Counted from the first letter of the stretch, positions 21,826-34,153 are shown. The stretch: DNA of 64,000 nt from Pyropia yezoensis (GCA_009829735.1 CM020619.1:26438063-26502062), one strand, 5' to 3'. Notes: a model not told the origin generated them from the letters alone. A program made the numbers and translations.

Positions 21826-21948
21826 GGCAATTGGGCCCCCACAGCGGAGCGCACAAGGCAAGGGCAAAACGTATACATATAGACAAACGCGCCAATGATA
21901 TCAATGACCAGCGCGGCGTACGTCTCCATCCACGGGCAGCTGTCGGTG
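21826..21948 (-). pseudogene. Ammonium-transporter-like fragment, distal half of a gene split by copy C
   Basis: Reads DSCPWMETYAALVIDIIGAF then VYMYTFCPCLV, resembling the AMT/Rh helix pair 'GILAGLVSITA.C..VEPWAALVIGIIG..VY'. The same frame continues without a shift on the far side of copy C at 44947-45140 across the 5-bp target duplication. Downstream (21.75-21.83 kb) the frame runs into Ala-rich sequence I cannot assign. Only part of a transporter is present, so it is a relic, and it was interrupted by the retroelement. Confidence 0.5.
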
Positions 21949-22311
21949 TGTAGCAATATGGTTGGCCGTATTGTGACCCTAATATTAGGGGGGCTACTTC
22001 TAACCCTTAACTTTCAATTTGGGAGTCCGTACTGGTCACGGTATCTATAAGTTACGTATGACCAGAGGGACTTGCATCTTGGGGTGGAGGGTAGTTAGTA
22101 GTGTCTCCGAGGGTTTATAACGAGGGGGCCGGCGGCGAATCCACCGCCGGCCATGGTAGAACAACAAACCCCTCCCATTTGGGCTCCCATCTTGGTCCCG
22201 TGGCTTGCGCTCCAAGGAAAGCAACCTTGGCCTCCCGGTGACGTTGGTGCCGATCCCCCTTGGTGAGTGTTCCCTGAGAGTGGACGTGCAGCGGATACCT
22301 ATTGTGCTACA
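21949..22311 (+). repeat. 5' LTR of copy C, 363 bp
   Basis: TGTAGCA...TGCTACA ends, TATA-like motif and GC hairpin as in copy A. It shares an AATATTAGG variant with copy D, where its own 3' LTR has AATGCAGG as in copies A and B. Confidence 0.93.
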
Positions 22312-22312
22312 T

Positions 22313-22330
22313 TGGTGGAGCAGCAGGGGA
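22313..22330 (+). other. Primer binding site of copy C
   Basis: TGGTGGAGCAGCAGGGGA begins one base after the LTR. TGG pairs with the CCA end of a tRNA, as expected. The same sequence occurs beside the 5' LTR of copy D (34135-34152, minus). It is not the usual initiator-Met type; I could not name the tRNA. Confidence 0.65.
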
Positions 22331-22536
22331 CGGGTTTCCATCACCCATGTGGTGACGCCGTCTTCGGCCCTGGCACACGGATAGGTATCCAGTCCGTTTG
22401 TTGTACTCGTGGTACTGCGATCTGTTTGATTGTGTTGAGTGGTTGCGTTTGACTTCGATCTACTGTTACCCTCCCCCAACTACCCCCTCGCTCTCTTATT
22501 CGTGGTGATTGCTACGTCGGTTGACTGATTGTGACT

Positions 22537-24016
22537 ATGTCTAGCCAAGAGACGGGGAACGTTCAAGATGACGGATCGGCGTCGACGCCGACCCCGGAGC
22601 TGAACCCGGGAACCGGGATCGGTAACACGATCGACAGCGTTGAGACGCCGATGCTCTCCGGTGCCGGATCGACGTTTGGTACGGCACGGACGGCCGGGGG
22701 CGGCGGCGGACCGCCGCAACTGTCCTCTGCCGACCTCACGCCGCCGCCACCTTCACCAGGGGATTCCCTGATGGCATCATTGGCCCGCATCGAGGCCCGG
22801 TTCACCGGGCTCGACGCCCGTCAAGAGCGTACGGAGGACGCAATGGCTGTGCTGATGTCAGCACGCCATACGACGGTACCCCGTCGGGTCCCTCCCACAC
22901 CGGTACGGTTCGAACCGGCCGGACTACTTTCGGAGTCCACCAGGGTCAACCCCGGTGTTGCTACTCCTGGACAACCCCCGGACACGGCGAGTTATCGATC
23001 CGACTCCTCGGCTGAGTTGCAACGAAGCCATACGGAGCGCTATGCCCGGAGCACCCAGAGTGGGCTCCGCGGACATGATCCGGCGAATACTTACGCCGGA
23101 ACAGAGTCGGCGATGGGGGGGGGCGGTACCGTCTCGCAGTATCCCATCGACGAAGGGAGCCAAGCAACTCGGGTACCCGAGGCGCCGACGCCGGAAGTTC
23201 CAGTGTCACTGATGCAAGCGATGATAGCGCAGGTTACTGCGAGCTTACTGAAGCGGTTGGAGTCCGATGAGTTCACTCATCAACTGGCCAAGCGACTGGA
23301 TATCCAGGACGTGGACACGGAGATTGTCAACGAAGTCTTCAGGTCGGTACTGACTCCTGAACGTTATCGTTTGGAGGACCGATCCACTACCGTATCGGGA
23401 TCGATGCGTACGACCTCGCACCGAGCGATCCGCTCTATGCAGACCCTTATGAAGGGATTCCCTATGTTCGGGGGCCCGAACGGACGCCCGTTGGCAGTCA
23501 TTGGCTTCTTGACTAGCTTCAAGGCAGCCGCGGACAAGGCACTCGTCAACGAGGGGCTGGCGCTGGAGATCCTCCCGTTCTTTGTTGACGAACGGGTCCG
23601 AGGCATCCTCCGCCAGGCATCCCCGATGCCGGGAATGAGGGTCGCAGCAACCCCCATGGATTACCGTTGGATATTGAAGGAGCTGCTTAGCAGCTACCTC
23701 AGTGAGGACAAGTGCGAAGACCACTATCGGGTCCTTCGCACTGCCACCGCCCAGTCCTGGGAGGATGAAGAGATGTTTGGACGCCGGATCCAAGAGCTCG
23801 ACTACGAGCTGTGGAAGCTCCTCGGTGAAGGGGAACTACGGGCCATCCTGTTCGCAGGAGTACCCAACTACGTGCGGATATCCGCACGGGGGGCCAATAC
23901 GGCTCGGACGAACTTCAGTCGACTGATGCATATGTGCAAGTCCCTAGGGGACGCCTACCGGGTGCTACACCCGGAACCCTCCTTGGCCCCGAAGCCCAAG
24001 GGTGAGTGAGGCAAGC
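22537..24016 (+). pseudogene. gag of copy C, first part
   Basis: Starts MSSQETGNVQDDGS. After a Ser/Pro/Gly-rich N-terminal region comes a helical capsid-like region (FRSVLTPERYRLEDRS, HRAIRSMQTLMKG, FGRRIQELDYELWKLL, FSRLMHMCKSLGDAYRVL) typical of Ty3/gypsy Gag. It is interrupted by the insertion of copy D and resumes at 36294. Confidence 0.85.
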
Positions 24017-24379
24017 TGTAGCACAATAGGAATCCGTCGCACGTCCACTCTCAGGGAACACTCACCAAGGGGGATCGGCACCAACGTCACCGGGAGGCCA
24101 AGGTTGCTGTCCTTGGAGCGCAAGCCACGGGACCAAGATGGGAGCCCAAATGGGAGGGGTTTGTTGTTCTACCTTGGCCGGCGGTGGATTCGCCGCCGGC
24201 CCCCTCGTTATAAACCCTCGGAGACACTACTAACTACCCTCCACCCCAAGATGCAAGTCCCTCTGGTCATACGTAACTTATAGATACCGTGACCAGTACG
24301 GACTCTCAAATTGAAAGTTAAGGATTAGAAGTAGCCCCCCTAATATTAGGGTCACAATACGGCCAACCATATTGCTACA
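24017..24379 (-). repeat. 3' LTR of copy D
   Basis: 363 bp, reverse orientation, followed inward by the polypurine tract in reverse. Differs from the right LTR by about three transitions. Confidence 0.94.
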
Positions 24380-24964
24380 TATCCCCCCCTTAGATTCGGC
24401 CCGTCCTCGGGTCGAGTTGCATTCGGGTTACCGAACGTAAGTGGGTCGCGTGACTGTTTACCCGTCGGGTGGGGCTTTGCGCCCCGTCGCGACAGACACC
24501 CCTTTTCGAGGTTGTCCGAAGGGGGTGCCCCCCTTTGTGTGGTACACACACGATCCGTTTTCCGGACCGTTAATTTCCCGATGCGGGTTTTTGTTCACGA
24601 CCCCCCTTTCCGAGGGGTGGTGCAAGCGGATCCGCCACCAGGTGCCTGGTGGTAGGGGGGCCCCTCTCGTGTGGACGATTGAGTGGGGGGCGGGGGCTGC
24701 CCGCGTTGCGTGGGGGCGGTTGGGGGTGACCCCCCTTACTTACCCCGTGTGTGGGTGTGGCCCCGTCCCGCCCAGGTGCCTGGGTGGAGCGCGGTCGTAG
24801 CCCCGTGGGGCGCGGGTCGACCCGCGTGCCTGCGGCGCTTCTCGTGGCCGTTTGTGGTCATAAGCGCGGGTGTCCGCGCTTCCCTGGCTCGTCCCGGTTA
24901 TCCCACCGTACCGGGTTGTAGCCGTCGACGGCTTGTGGGCGCGGGGGACTCCGCACCCGTTATC

Positions 24965-27331
24965 ATGTCCTATCCCCAGGTGCTTGAAGAGGAGGAAGAC
25001 CTCCTGATCGGGGAGGAGATGGAGGACGACGCGCCTGTCGGTCCCGACGCCGCGCGTTACGGGGTGAGCTCGTCTGACGACGACGGGCCTGCGGTGTCCG
25101 TCCGTCTGTCGGCCGGAGGACTGTCGTCCGTGTGCAGCGGCACGACGGCGCCGTCGGCCGGAGGTCAACCCGGCGGTCAACCGCTCGTGGCGGCTTCTAC
25201 CCCCTCTCTGCCGGCTGCCCGGATGGGGCCTGGTGCCGGTGCCGGCTCACCGCAGGTACCTCAAGATGGTCCGCCCTGCGGCGGAGGTCGCGACCCGCAG
25301 CCGACTCCGGCTGGTCAAGGTGGTCCGGGTGTCCGGGCGGTGACTCCTCGAGGCGGTCCCGACGTTGACGCGGGTGGTGGTGGCGGTGCGACACCCGGTG
25401 CGGCGGGTCAAGACGGTGCGGGTGTCCGCACGGCCGGGGCTCCGGCTCCGGAGGCTGTCCAAGTGCCTTCCCTTTCCGAGGCGGGGGCTACGCCGACGGG
25501 TGGTGCCGGCGCCGGTGCCGTACCTGCGGTGCCGCGGGCGTCGAGCGGTCAAGACGCTCCTTCTCCCATGGCGGTTGACACCGGGAGTTACTCCGGGCGG
25601 GCGCCCGCCCTTCTTCTTCCTCCTCGGCCTCGTCCATCTCCGACGTCGGCCCCTCTGCCGGTGGTGCGTCCCCCGGCGCCCCCGATTCTTCCTGGTCCTG
25701 CCCGGGTTGCCCCGTTGGGTGGCGGCGTCGCCGTGGCGGCGGGTCAACCCGCCATGTCGGTGTCCGACTTGGTGGCTCGGGTTCGAGGCCTCACGGTGCA
25801 AGAGTCGATGGAGTCCGATGGGCGTATGCGGGTGGACTTCCACCTGGTGCATCCCCGTGGAGAATCCTCCCGGCGCGTCAAGGTGGACCCGTGCTGGGAG
25901 CGGGAGTTGGTGCGGCTGGTCAACCAGCCGAACGCGGTCCGGGTGGAACACCATTGGATCCTGAGTCAGCCGGACGACCGGCATGCGCAGCTCTGGCGCA
26001 CCCGGGTGGGACGGGGTGAGGTCTACCTCGACCCCAACTTCGGGGTCTGCGACTTGATTGCCCCCGCGTTGCCGCGGGAGATTGACTACCCGGCTAGTGC
26101 TCGGGGGATTGCGGCGGCGGCGGAGCCGGTTGCGTTCGGGGAGACGGTGAGCCGTACCGGTCGGTATCCCGACTTTGACTACTACCCGGGGGTACCCCCG
26201 TATCTGTCGTTGACGGCTCCCTACCCGCCCATGGCGGGGTTGAAGTCGGCGTCGAGTTGGCGACGTAACCATGGTGTCATGGCGGATGCGTTCCGCACGG
26301 ATATAATGTGTGCGTTGCAGACCGGCAACGGTCGTGCTCCGGTATACACTCCCGTGCGCCCGCCGCTATGGCAGGAGTGGTGGGAACCCGCCCCTGCTTT
26401 CCGGTTTGACACCGGCTCCTGTCTTCGCTACTTCGGGAGTGTGTTGGCCTCGCGACCGGTCCACCCGTTGCAGGGTACCTTCACCCTTGAGGTTACCCTC
26501 GGGCAGGCTTCATCCTTCTTGCTGTCCGTCCGCCGGCAGGGTCGTCTGTTTCATCTTCCGACGGGTGTCCGTCGGCACATCGCGCAGTTGGGCGTGGATC
26601 TGATAGCTGCCAAGACCGGGTTGGCCCGGGAGTTCGAAGCCCTGCTGGCTGTTCACGATGCCGTGAACTGGGCTGGGGTGTTGGCCCTTCCCCCGTACCG
26701 GGACCCGCAGGCTGGGGCTTCCCCCTTGCCTCGTCACTCGTTGCGTGTCCGGCGTACTCAGCCGGGTGAGCCTAGTTGCCATGGGTGGGCGTCCACCGAG
26801 GCCGTTCCTGACCTGGGTATTCCCATGGTTATCCATGACCCTCTTCAGGTCCTTGCTCCGTGGTTCGGTAACCCGATGCCGGCGGCGGTTGGCCGTCGTC
26901 CCCGAGAGTGGGGCTCTGTGGGTTGGGAGCGTGAGGTGTCCCGTCGTCGGGCGGAGTACCGCCGTGGTTACGGTGGAGCCCCTTCGGTAGGGTCCTACCG
27001 GGCCTCGTATCAGGTGCCACCGGCTCCGGTGGTAGCCGTGTCGGCTCCTCTGGCTCCTCTGGCTGCGCCAGTGTCACCTCCCGCCCCTGTCCTACATGAC
27101 GGGGGTCCCCGTCTCTGGTATGAGGGCGTTGACGCCCTTGTTACCCGCGCAATGCGTGGGGATCTCTCTGTTAGCTGGGGGGATATCCCCCCAGGTGCTG
27201 CGCTGGGGAGTACCCCTTCTGGCTCAGTGGTGCCTTGCCTCCCGTCCAACTTCTTCCGGTTGGTTCATGCTTGGGGAGGTTATCCTCCCTCACTTTGTGT
27301 CTTGGCTTTGGGAGGTCATCCTCCCGTGTAA
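24965..27331 (+). CDS. Antisense ORF of copy D, divergent and not full-length
   Basis: Start ATG at 24965 (MSYPQVLEEEEDLLIGEEME) lies where MSDPQV lies in copies A and C. The N-terminal third is strongly diverged (acidic DDAPVGPD, SSSDDDG, Gly/Pro-rich linker) but keeps short blocks: GGLSSVCSGTTAPS, SYSGRAPALLLPPRPR and SDLVARVRGLTVQES. The central region, with the ASSWRRNHGVMADAFRTDI block, is very close to copy A. The end does not carry the usual GSGSTH terminus, so it is not a complete version. Confidence 0.7.
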   Translation: MSYPQVLEEEEDLLIGEEMEDDAPVGPDAARYGVSSSDDDGPAVSVRLSAGGLSSVCSGTTAPSAGGQPGGQPLVAASTPSLPAARMGPGAGAGSPQVPQDGPPCGGGRDPQPTPAGQGGPGVRAVTPRGGPDVDAGGGGGATPGAAGQDGAGVRTAGAPAPEAVQVPSLSEAGATPTGGAGAGAVPAVPRASSGQDAPSPMAVDTGSYSGRAPALLLPPRPRPSPTSAPLPVVRPPAPPILPGPARVAPLGGGVAVAAGQPAMSVSDLVARVRGLTVQESMESDGRMRVDFHLVHPRGESSRRVKVDPCWERELVRLVNQPNAVRVEHHWILSQPDDRHAQLWRTRVGRGEVYLDPNFGVCDLIAPALPREIDYPASARGIAAAAEPVAFGETVSRTGRYPDFDYYPGVPPYLSLTAPYPPMAGLKSASSWRRNHGVMADAFRTDIMCALQTGNGRAPVYTPVRPPLWQEWWEPAPAFRFDTGSCLRYFGSVLASRPVHPLQGTFTLEVTLGQASSFLLSVRRQGRLFHLPTGVRRHIAQLGVDLIAAKTGLAREFEALLAVHDAVNWAGVLALPPYRDPQAGASPLPRHSLRVRRTQPGEPSCHGWASTEAVPDLGIPMVIHDPLQVLAPWFGNPMPAAVGRRPREWGSVGWEREVSRRRAEYRRGYGGAPSVGSYRASYQVPPAPVVAVSAPLAPLAAPVSPPAPVLHDGGPRLWYEGVDALVTRAMRGDLSVSWGDIPPGAALGSTPSGSVVPCLPSNFFRLVHAWGGYPPSLCVLALGGHPPV

Positions 27332-27401
27332 GCCCCCTAGTTACTTCGATATTATCGAGGTTAGCCTTTACCTTTAAGTTAACTTATTAAGGTTCAGGTT
27401 T

Positions 27402-27492
27402 TACTTAGTTACCTAAGCTTAGCTCTACTTAGTTACCTAAGCTTGGTTCGACTTAGAAACCTAAGTCTGATTTGACTTAGAAACCTAAGTCT
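27402..27492. repeat. Four palindromic CTTAG/CTAAG units in copy D spacer
   Basis: Same units as 2481-2550, four in number. They lie in the spacer 27332-27569 between the ends of the antisense frame and the pol frame. Confidence 0.75.
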
Positions 27493-27569
27493 GCCATAAC
27501 CATGTCACACCCTACTTAGTAGGTATAAGCCTCACCCCCCAACAGCCGAAGTCGGTGTCGGTTGGGTTG

Positions 27570-30500
27570 TTACAGTAGGCGTCGTCGCCTCATGTAAGGC
27601 ATGAGTAGTTGGCGGGGTATATTCGCCGCCTGTTCCCAGGTGGGTGAGTCGTATCCGACCCACATAACCTTGACGTACCAGGGTCCTGGTATGTCCGGGT
27701 CGGTGTGTCCGACCACGCTCTCTACTTGGTATGGAATCCCATCCGGTCCCACCGGGTCATCCGACCGGTGGGTTGTAAGAGCTTCATGTAGCAACCCAGC
27801 CGGTACCGGCTGAGGCTGTTCCGGCTTCGGAGCAGGTGTGACATCATTCATACTGATGCGTTGGATCTCCGTATCGGAGTGTAAGATAACAGAGTGGTCA
27901 TCTCTGTGGAGGATCTGGTACGGTCCCTTGACCGGTTGCATAAGCTTGTTCCCTCGGAACTTCTGGTGTCTGATATAGACCCAGTCACCTGTTACCAGGG
28001 TTGCGTTGCGCACCCGTAGTCGGGCGTCGAAGTTCTTCTTATACCGAAGTTGTGTTCTGTCAAGGGCACCCTTGAGCTTAGGAATCATCCACGATAGCTT
28101 GGCCAACCAAGCTAGGTGGATGCGTTCGGCGGGTCGGCCCTTCGGTGTATCATACCGAGTGCACCTGCCGGGTGGCAGCGTCAGGTTACCGACGCCTAGT
28201 GGCATGACCCACTCCAGCGGAGCAATGTTTGTGCTCCGATGTGGCCTGGCATTGTATGCCAGGGTGAGTACGGACAGAAGCCTGTCCCAAGTGTTCGTGT
28301 GCTCGGCCACGTAGCACTGTAGCATCTTTACGATGGTGCGGTTGAACCGCTCCACCTGCCCGTTGGACTGCGGGTGGTAGTCGGATGCCCGACGTGGTTC
28401 GATACCGAACATGCCCAGGACCTTCGTGCAGAATGCCGACGTAAGGTTTGCTCCGTTATCGGAGAGGAGTTGCTTCATGACTCCGTATGCACTGATCCAG
28501 TGGTCAACCACTGCGTTCATGATCGTGTATGCCGTATCATTCGGGATGGCTGCCGCTCTTGACAGCTTGGTGAAGCGGTCAGACATGACCAGGATGTACC
28601 TGTTCCCTTCTTCCGTTATCGGAAGTGGCCCGAGTATGTCGATAGCGACTTGCTCGTTGGGCCCATCAGGTGGGAATAGCTTCATGGCAGACGCCTGCCT
28701 ATGTAGACTCGTGCGGTTACGTGCACAGGGGTGGCATCCCCTTACGTGGTCGACCACGTCGACGGCCATTGCTGGCCAGTAGAAGAACCTTCGCATTGCT
28801 GCGAACATACGTGAACCCCCCGGGTGTCCGGCTGTAGGGTTCTCATGTTCTCGTTTCATGACGGCTTGCCGTAAGGACACGGGAACCACGACTTGATGTC
28901 GTCCATCGGCGGGTGCCCGCCGGTATATGAGTCCGTCTTCGTTCTCGGAGAAGATGCCGGCCGTACCGGCCAGGAGGTTAGCACGATGACGTCTACAGTC
29001 ATCGTCGTTGGCCTGTGCCTCGCGGAAGTCCGCGAGGGTCAATGGGCACGCAAGGTGTGCCATGGTATGGTCAGCCATACCCTGGGTAGCATTACCCACC
29101 ATGCACACCGGTACTACCGGGATGTCCTCGTCCACCGGGCGGGTATCCCCGCTCGGGGTGTCGAGTCGAGACAACGCGTCTCCGAGGTGGTGGGTTGACC
29201 CAGCCTTATACACCGTGCGGTAGTCGTGCTCGGCCATCTTCAGCCTCCATCGGGCTAGCCTCCCATGGCTATCGGAATCCTTGTCACCAAGGTTGAGGAG
29301 CCATCGTAGGGGTTCGTGGTCGGACCTCACGATGAACCTGGAGCCCTCCAGGTATGGACGGAGCAGTTGCACTGCCCATATAACTCCGAGGCATTCACGC
29401 TCGGTGGCACTATAGTTCCGCTCAGCCGGGTTGAGTGTCCGGCTGAAGTACCCTACCGGACGTAGGTCCGGGATAACGTTATCGGTACCGATCAACGTCT
29501 CTCCCTGTAACAGGGTGCATCCCACTTGTGTATCACACGCATCGACATCGATGACGAAGGTACCCCGTCTATGCGGTAACGCAAGGACGGGTGGGGCTAG
29601 TAGGGCTCGCTTCAGCGACTCGAATGCCTCCTCTTCGCTAGGCGAAGGGGGTTGGAGTACCTTAGGTAAGGTACTGCTCGTAAGAACCTTTAACGGTTTA
29701 GCTATCCGAGCGAAGTCCTTGACGAACCGTCGGTATACATTGCACATTCCCAGGAAGCTCTTGAGCTGCGTCTGGGTGTTAGGGAACCGGGCATCCCGGA
29801 GTGCCCGGGTATTGGCTTCGAGTACCCCTAGCTTACCAGGGGTTATCTGGTGGCCCAGATACTCGACCGTCTGTTGGAAGAAGGCGCACTTCTTCAGACG
29901 CAGGGTTACCCCGGCGTTCCTCAAGAGGGTAAGTACCTCGTCAACATGTTGTACATGGTCATCCATGTTACGCGAGAAGACGATGACGTCATCGAGGTAC
30001 ACTAGGCAGTTACGCCACTTCACCCCCGACAGTATAATGTCGATAGCCCGCTGGAATGTAGCGGGGGCGTTGGACAATCCGAAGGGCATCCTTAGGAACT
30101 CGTACACTCCACTGTGACAGACGAATGCCGTCTTGGGGATATCCTCGTCCGCCACCGGGATCTGCCAGTATCCGGCATTGCAGTCGATGGTGGTAAACAC
30201 CGTAGCCTCCCCCAGGGAGTCGATGCATTCATCCATCCTTGGTAAAGGGTATGAGTCCTTCTTGGTAACCAAGTTGAGGCGTCGATAATCGATGCAAAAC
30301 CGAGGAGTTTGATCCTTCTTCGGCACAATAACGACTGGGGCACCCCATTCCGACATCGAAGGTCGGATCACCTTAGCTTCACTCATCCTCTTCACTTCTC
30401 CATCAACGATCTCTCGTTGCATAGGTCCCGCTCGGTGCGGTTGTGAGGGGGCGGGTCGTGCGCCTGGTACCAGGGCTATACGATGTTGGGTTGCCCCAAT

Positions 30501-31577
30501 GGTCCCCAAGGCCCCGCCTGTCCACATAACGTCATGCTTTCTTAGCATCCGTCGTACCCCTTCGGCTACCGAAGGGGGAAGGTGGTCGAGGTCAGCCTCG
30601 GCCAGTGCCTTCAAGGCCTCTTGGTCCTTTGGCGGCAGGTCCGCCGGAGCCGCCGATGGGTTAGGCTTCCCGTCATCGGTTTGCTGTCGCTCGGTGGTCT
30701 CGGCGACCGCCAGTACTTCAAGTGGTTCCACTTAACCTTCCTTATCAGGGGTAAGGATATCTCCTTCGTAGAGTTCGGCAATCCCGAGGATAGTTCCCTT
30801 CGGGAGGGTGACTGCCTTACGGCGATAGTTCGCCATCACTAGGAGGGACGACCCTCCTGCTGGGAGGTCTATGAGACCGTTGGCCATGGTCAACCCATGG
30901 CGCTTGTACGTCCGTAGGTTGGACTGGACTCTGCAGATGCCTGCGAGGTCGCAGTTAACCGGGAGGACTGTCTCTGACAACGGCTCAAAGCGAGTTCGCT
31001 TGGCCAACCGAAGTGTCTTCGGCTCGACGCTTGCGTACACCTCAGCCACGTTAACGTGGCTTCCTTGTAGCGTCAGGTCCCTGACGATAGCCGTGTGTCC
31101 TCGCTTCGTCCCGTCGGCTTCTTGAAGCTCGACGGTCCTCCAGCCTGGCCGGATTGCATCAACGTGAACGTTGATGAAGGTGCACCCCAGTATGCAGGGC
31201 ACCGATAGCGTTTCACATACCAGGAAGTCAACTTCCGGGGTGAGATCCCCGATGGTAACCTGCAGCGACATCGCTGCGGTCGTACGAATGAGACGACCAT
31301 TCGCGTCCTTGATGGTGGGTCCCCGAGTCACTCTGACTCGTGGAAGCCACTTGTCCGGGAGGGTATCCTTCCGGATAAGGTTGGGTCCAGCCCCTGTGTC
31401 CAGTACAGGGTAGTACGATCGTGTCGACTGGGGGTCAACCCCCAGTGTGGCTGATACCTTGAAGTTCTCCAAGGTAAACAACACATGTCCTACACCGATA
31501 TCCGGTGTAGCTCGGGCATCCTGAACAGGGCCCTTGTCTGGTTCAACGAAAAGGGGCTTCCCGTCCTCTCCTCCCAA
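27570..31577 (-). pseudogene. Protease-RT-RNase H-integrase-chromodomain region of copy D
   Basis: Protease with the DTGAG active site in a PVLDTGAGPNLI context. The RT palm has FCIDYRRLN, MPFGLSNAPATFQRA and the YLDD catalytic motif in CLVYLDDVIVFS. RNase H (IDVDACD, RSDHEPLRWLL), integrase zinc region and D,D,E core (AIDILGP, LLSDNGAN, the E of NGQVERFN) follow, then a C-terminal chromodomain (VGYDSPTWE). The RT-to-chromodomain portion is one long open frame of about 1050 codons, the best preserved in the window. The region as a whole has about one break. Confidence 0.9.
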
Positions 31578-31745
31578 CCTCGGAGGTTGGTCATCAATCC
31601 CCTGACGCCGTGTCGTCGGGGCCGGAAGGTGTACCCGGGGGTTTGATGCGGCGTCGGCTCAACCGCGCTCTCCGTGGGGCTTTCCCCGCGGTACTCCGGG
31701 GTGGCTTGCTTGGGTGACCCCAGCGCCCCCCGGTCATCCTTCCTC

Positions 31746-33926
31746 TTACTCGTTTCCCGCCCTTGGTAGGGTGCTGTCCGCCGGGACATCCGGCTGAGGA
31801 GGTGCCCCCTCGACGGCCAGTACTCCACCTGGAGCTGGCTGCCTACCCGGTGCGGGTCCGGGTGCTCGGGGGGGATACCCCCCGGTGGATGCCTTGCGTT
31901 GCGCCGCTGCCCGCCGAGACTCCTCGGGGATGAGTGGGCAGGAAGACACCCAGTGCTGGGGATCCCCACACAACATACATCCGGACGTGCCGGTCCCCCC
32001 TTGAGGTCGCATCGGGGTAGCCCCGTAGCTACGGTTGCCTCCCTCGGGCGCCCGAGTGCCTGCTCCCTGGTAGGCCTTGGGTCCTTGGGTCAACCGGAAC
32101 ATGGACTCCCCCAACCGGTTGGGTCGGCCCGCAATCTGCGGGGGTGCCTCCGTGCGCACCGCCCATGTTGGCAAGGGTTGGTGAGGGTTACCCGTCACCG
32201 GGGAGTACCCCGTAGTCCGCACATACGGGACGCGCCGTCCCGTTCCTTCGTTGACCTGGAACTGGGTTCCAGCCGGGGCGATGTACGCTACCGTACCATG
32301 TTCATCAATCACCGGCGTCGCCGGTAGCAACAGGTGGCCCTGTTGGTCGACTAGAGGGTCACCCTCACCAATAGGGGTATGTTCGGTCGCCACCAGTACT
32401 GGTGCGGCCTTACGTTCCACCTTCTCTTGCCTCGGTACCGGGGTAAGACTGGGCTTGCCTCCCTCACCCTTGGGCTTCGGGGCCAAGGCACACTCCGGGT
32501 GTAGAACCCGGTAGGCGTCCCCTAGGGACTTGCACATATGCATCAGTCGACTGAAGTTCGTCCGTGCCGTGTTGGCGCCCCGTGCGGATATCCGCACGTA
32601 GTTGGGTACTCCTGCGAACAGGATGGCCCGTAGCTCCCCTTCTCCGAGGAGCTTCCCCAGCTCGTAGTCGAGCTCTTGGATCCGGCGTCCAAACATCTCC
32701 TCATCCTCCCAGGACTGGGCGGTGGCAGTGCGAAGGGCCCGATAGTGGTCCTCGCACTTTTCCTCACTGAGGTAGCTGCTCAGCAGCTCCTTCAATATCC
32801 CACGGTAATCCATGGGGGTGGCCGCGACCCTCATTCCCGGCATCGGGGATGCCTGGCGAAGAATGCCTCGCACCCGTTCATCAACAAAGAACGGTAGGAT
32901 CTCCAGGGCCAGCCCCTCGTTAACGAGCGCCTTGTCTGCGGCTGCCTTGAAGCTGGTCAAGAAGCCGATGACTGCCAACGGGCGTCCGTTCGGCCCCCCG
33001 AACATAGGGACTCCCTTCATAAGGGTCTGCATAGAGCGGATCGCCCGATGCGACGTATTACGCATCGATTCCGATACGGTGGTAGAGCGGTCCTCCAAAC
33101 GATAACGTTCCGGAGTAAGAACCGACCGGAAGACCTCGTTGACGATCTCCGTGTCAGCGTCCTGGATATCCAGTCGCTTAGCCAGTTGATGAGCGAACTC
33201 ATCGGACTCCATCCGCTTCAGTAGGCTCGCAGTTACCTGCGCGGTCATAGCTTCCACCACTGAAGATGGTACTTCAGGCGTCGGCACCTCGGGACCCGAG
33301 TTGCCGGGGCCTCCTTCGTCGTGGGGGTACTGCGAGAGGGTACCCCCTCCCCCAATAACCGACTCTCCCCGGCGTACGTATCTGCCGGGTCGTGTCCGCG
33401 GAGTCCGCTTCGGGTGCTCCGAGCGTATCGCTCCGTGTGACTCCGTTCCAACTCTGCCGACGAGTCGGACCCATACCCCATTGTGTCCGGGGTTGTCCAG
33501 GAGTAGCAACCCCGGGATTGACCCTGGTGGACTCCGAAAGTAGTCCGGCCGGTTCGAACCGTACCGGTGTGGGAGGAACACGACGGGGTCCCGTCGTGTG
33601 CCGTGTTGACATCAACACTGCCATTGCGTCCTCCGTCCGATCTTGACGGGCGTCGAGCCCGGAAAACCGGGCCTCGATGCGGGCCAATGATGCCATCAGG
33701 GAATCCCCTGGTGAAGGAGGCGGCGGAGTGAGGTCGGTCGACGACAGTTGAGGCGGGCCCCCGCCTCCTGCGTCCGAGCCGTGCCAAACGTCGATCCGGC
33801 ACCGGAAAGCATTGGCGTCTCAATGTTATCGATCGGGTTCCCGATCCCGGTTCCCGTAGTCACCTCCGGAGTCGGCGTCGACGCCGATCCGTCATCTTGA
33901 ACGTTCCCCGTCTCTTGGGTAGACAT
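31746..33926 (-). pseudogene. gag of copy D
   Basis: Starts MSTQETGNVQDDGS, then a Ser/Pro-rich N-terminus, helical capsid-like region (FRSVLTPERYRLEDRS, FGRRIQELDYELGKLL) and one C-terminal zinc knuckle, CMLCGDPQHWVSSC (C-x2-C-x4-H-x4-C). About one break. Confidence 0.88.
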
Positions 33927-34153
33927 AGTCACAATCAGTCAACCGACGCAACGACCACCACGAATAAGAGAGCGAGGGGGTAGATTGGGGAGAGTAACAG
34001 TAGGTCACAGTCACAGGTAAAAGCTCAACACAATCGATCAGGTCGCAACACCACGAGTACAAGAAAAGGACCGGATCCCTATCCGTGTGCCAGGGCCGGA
34101 AGACGGGCGTCACCACAAGGGTGACGGAAACCCGTCCCCTGCTGCTCCACCAA

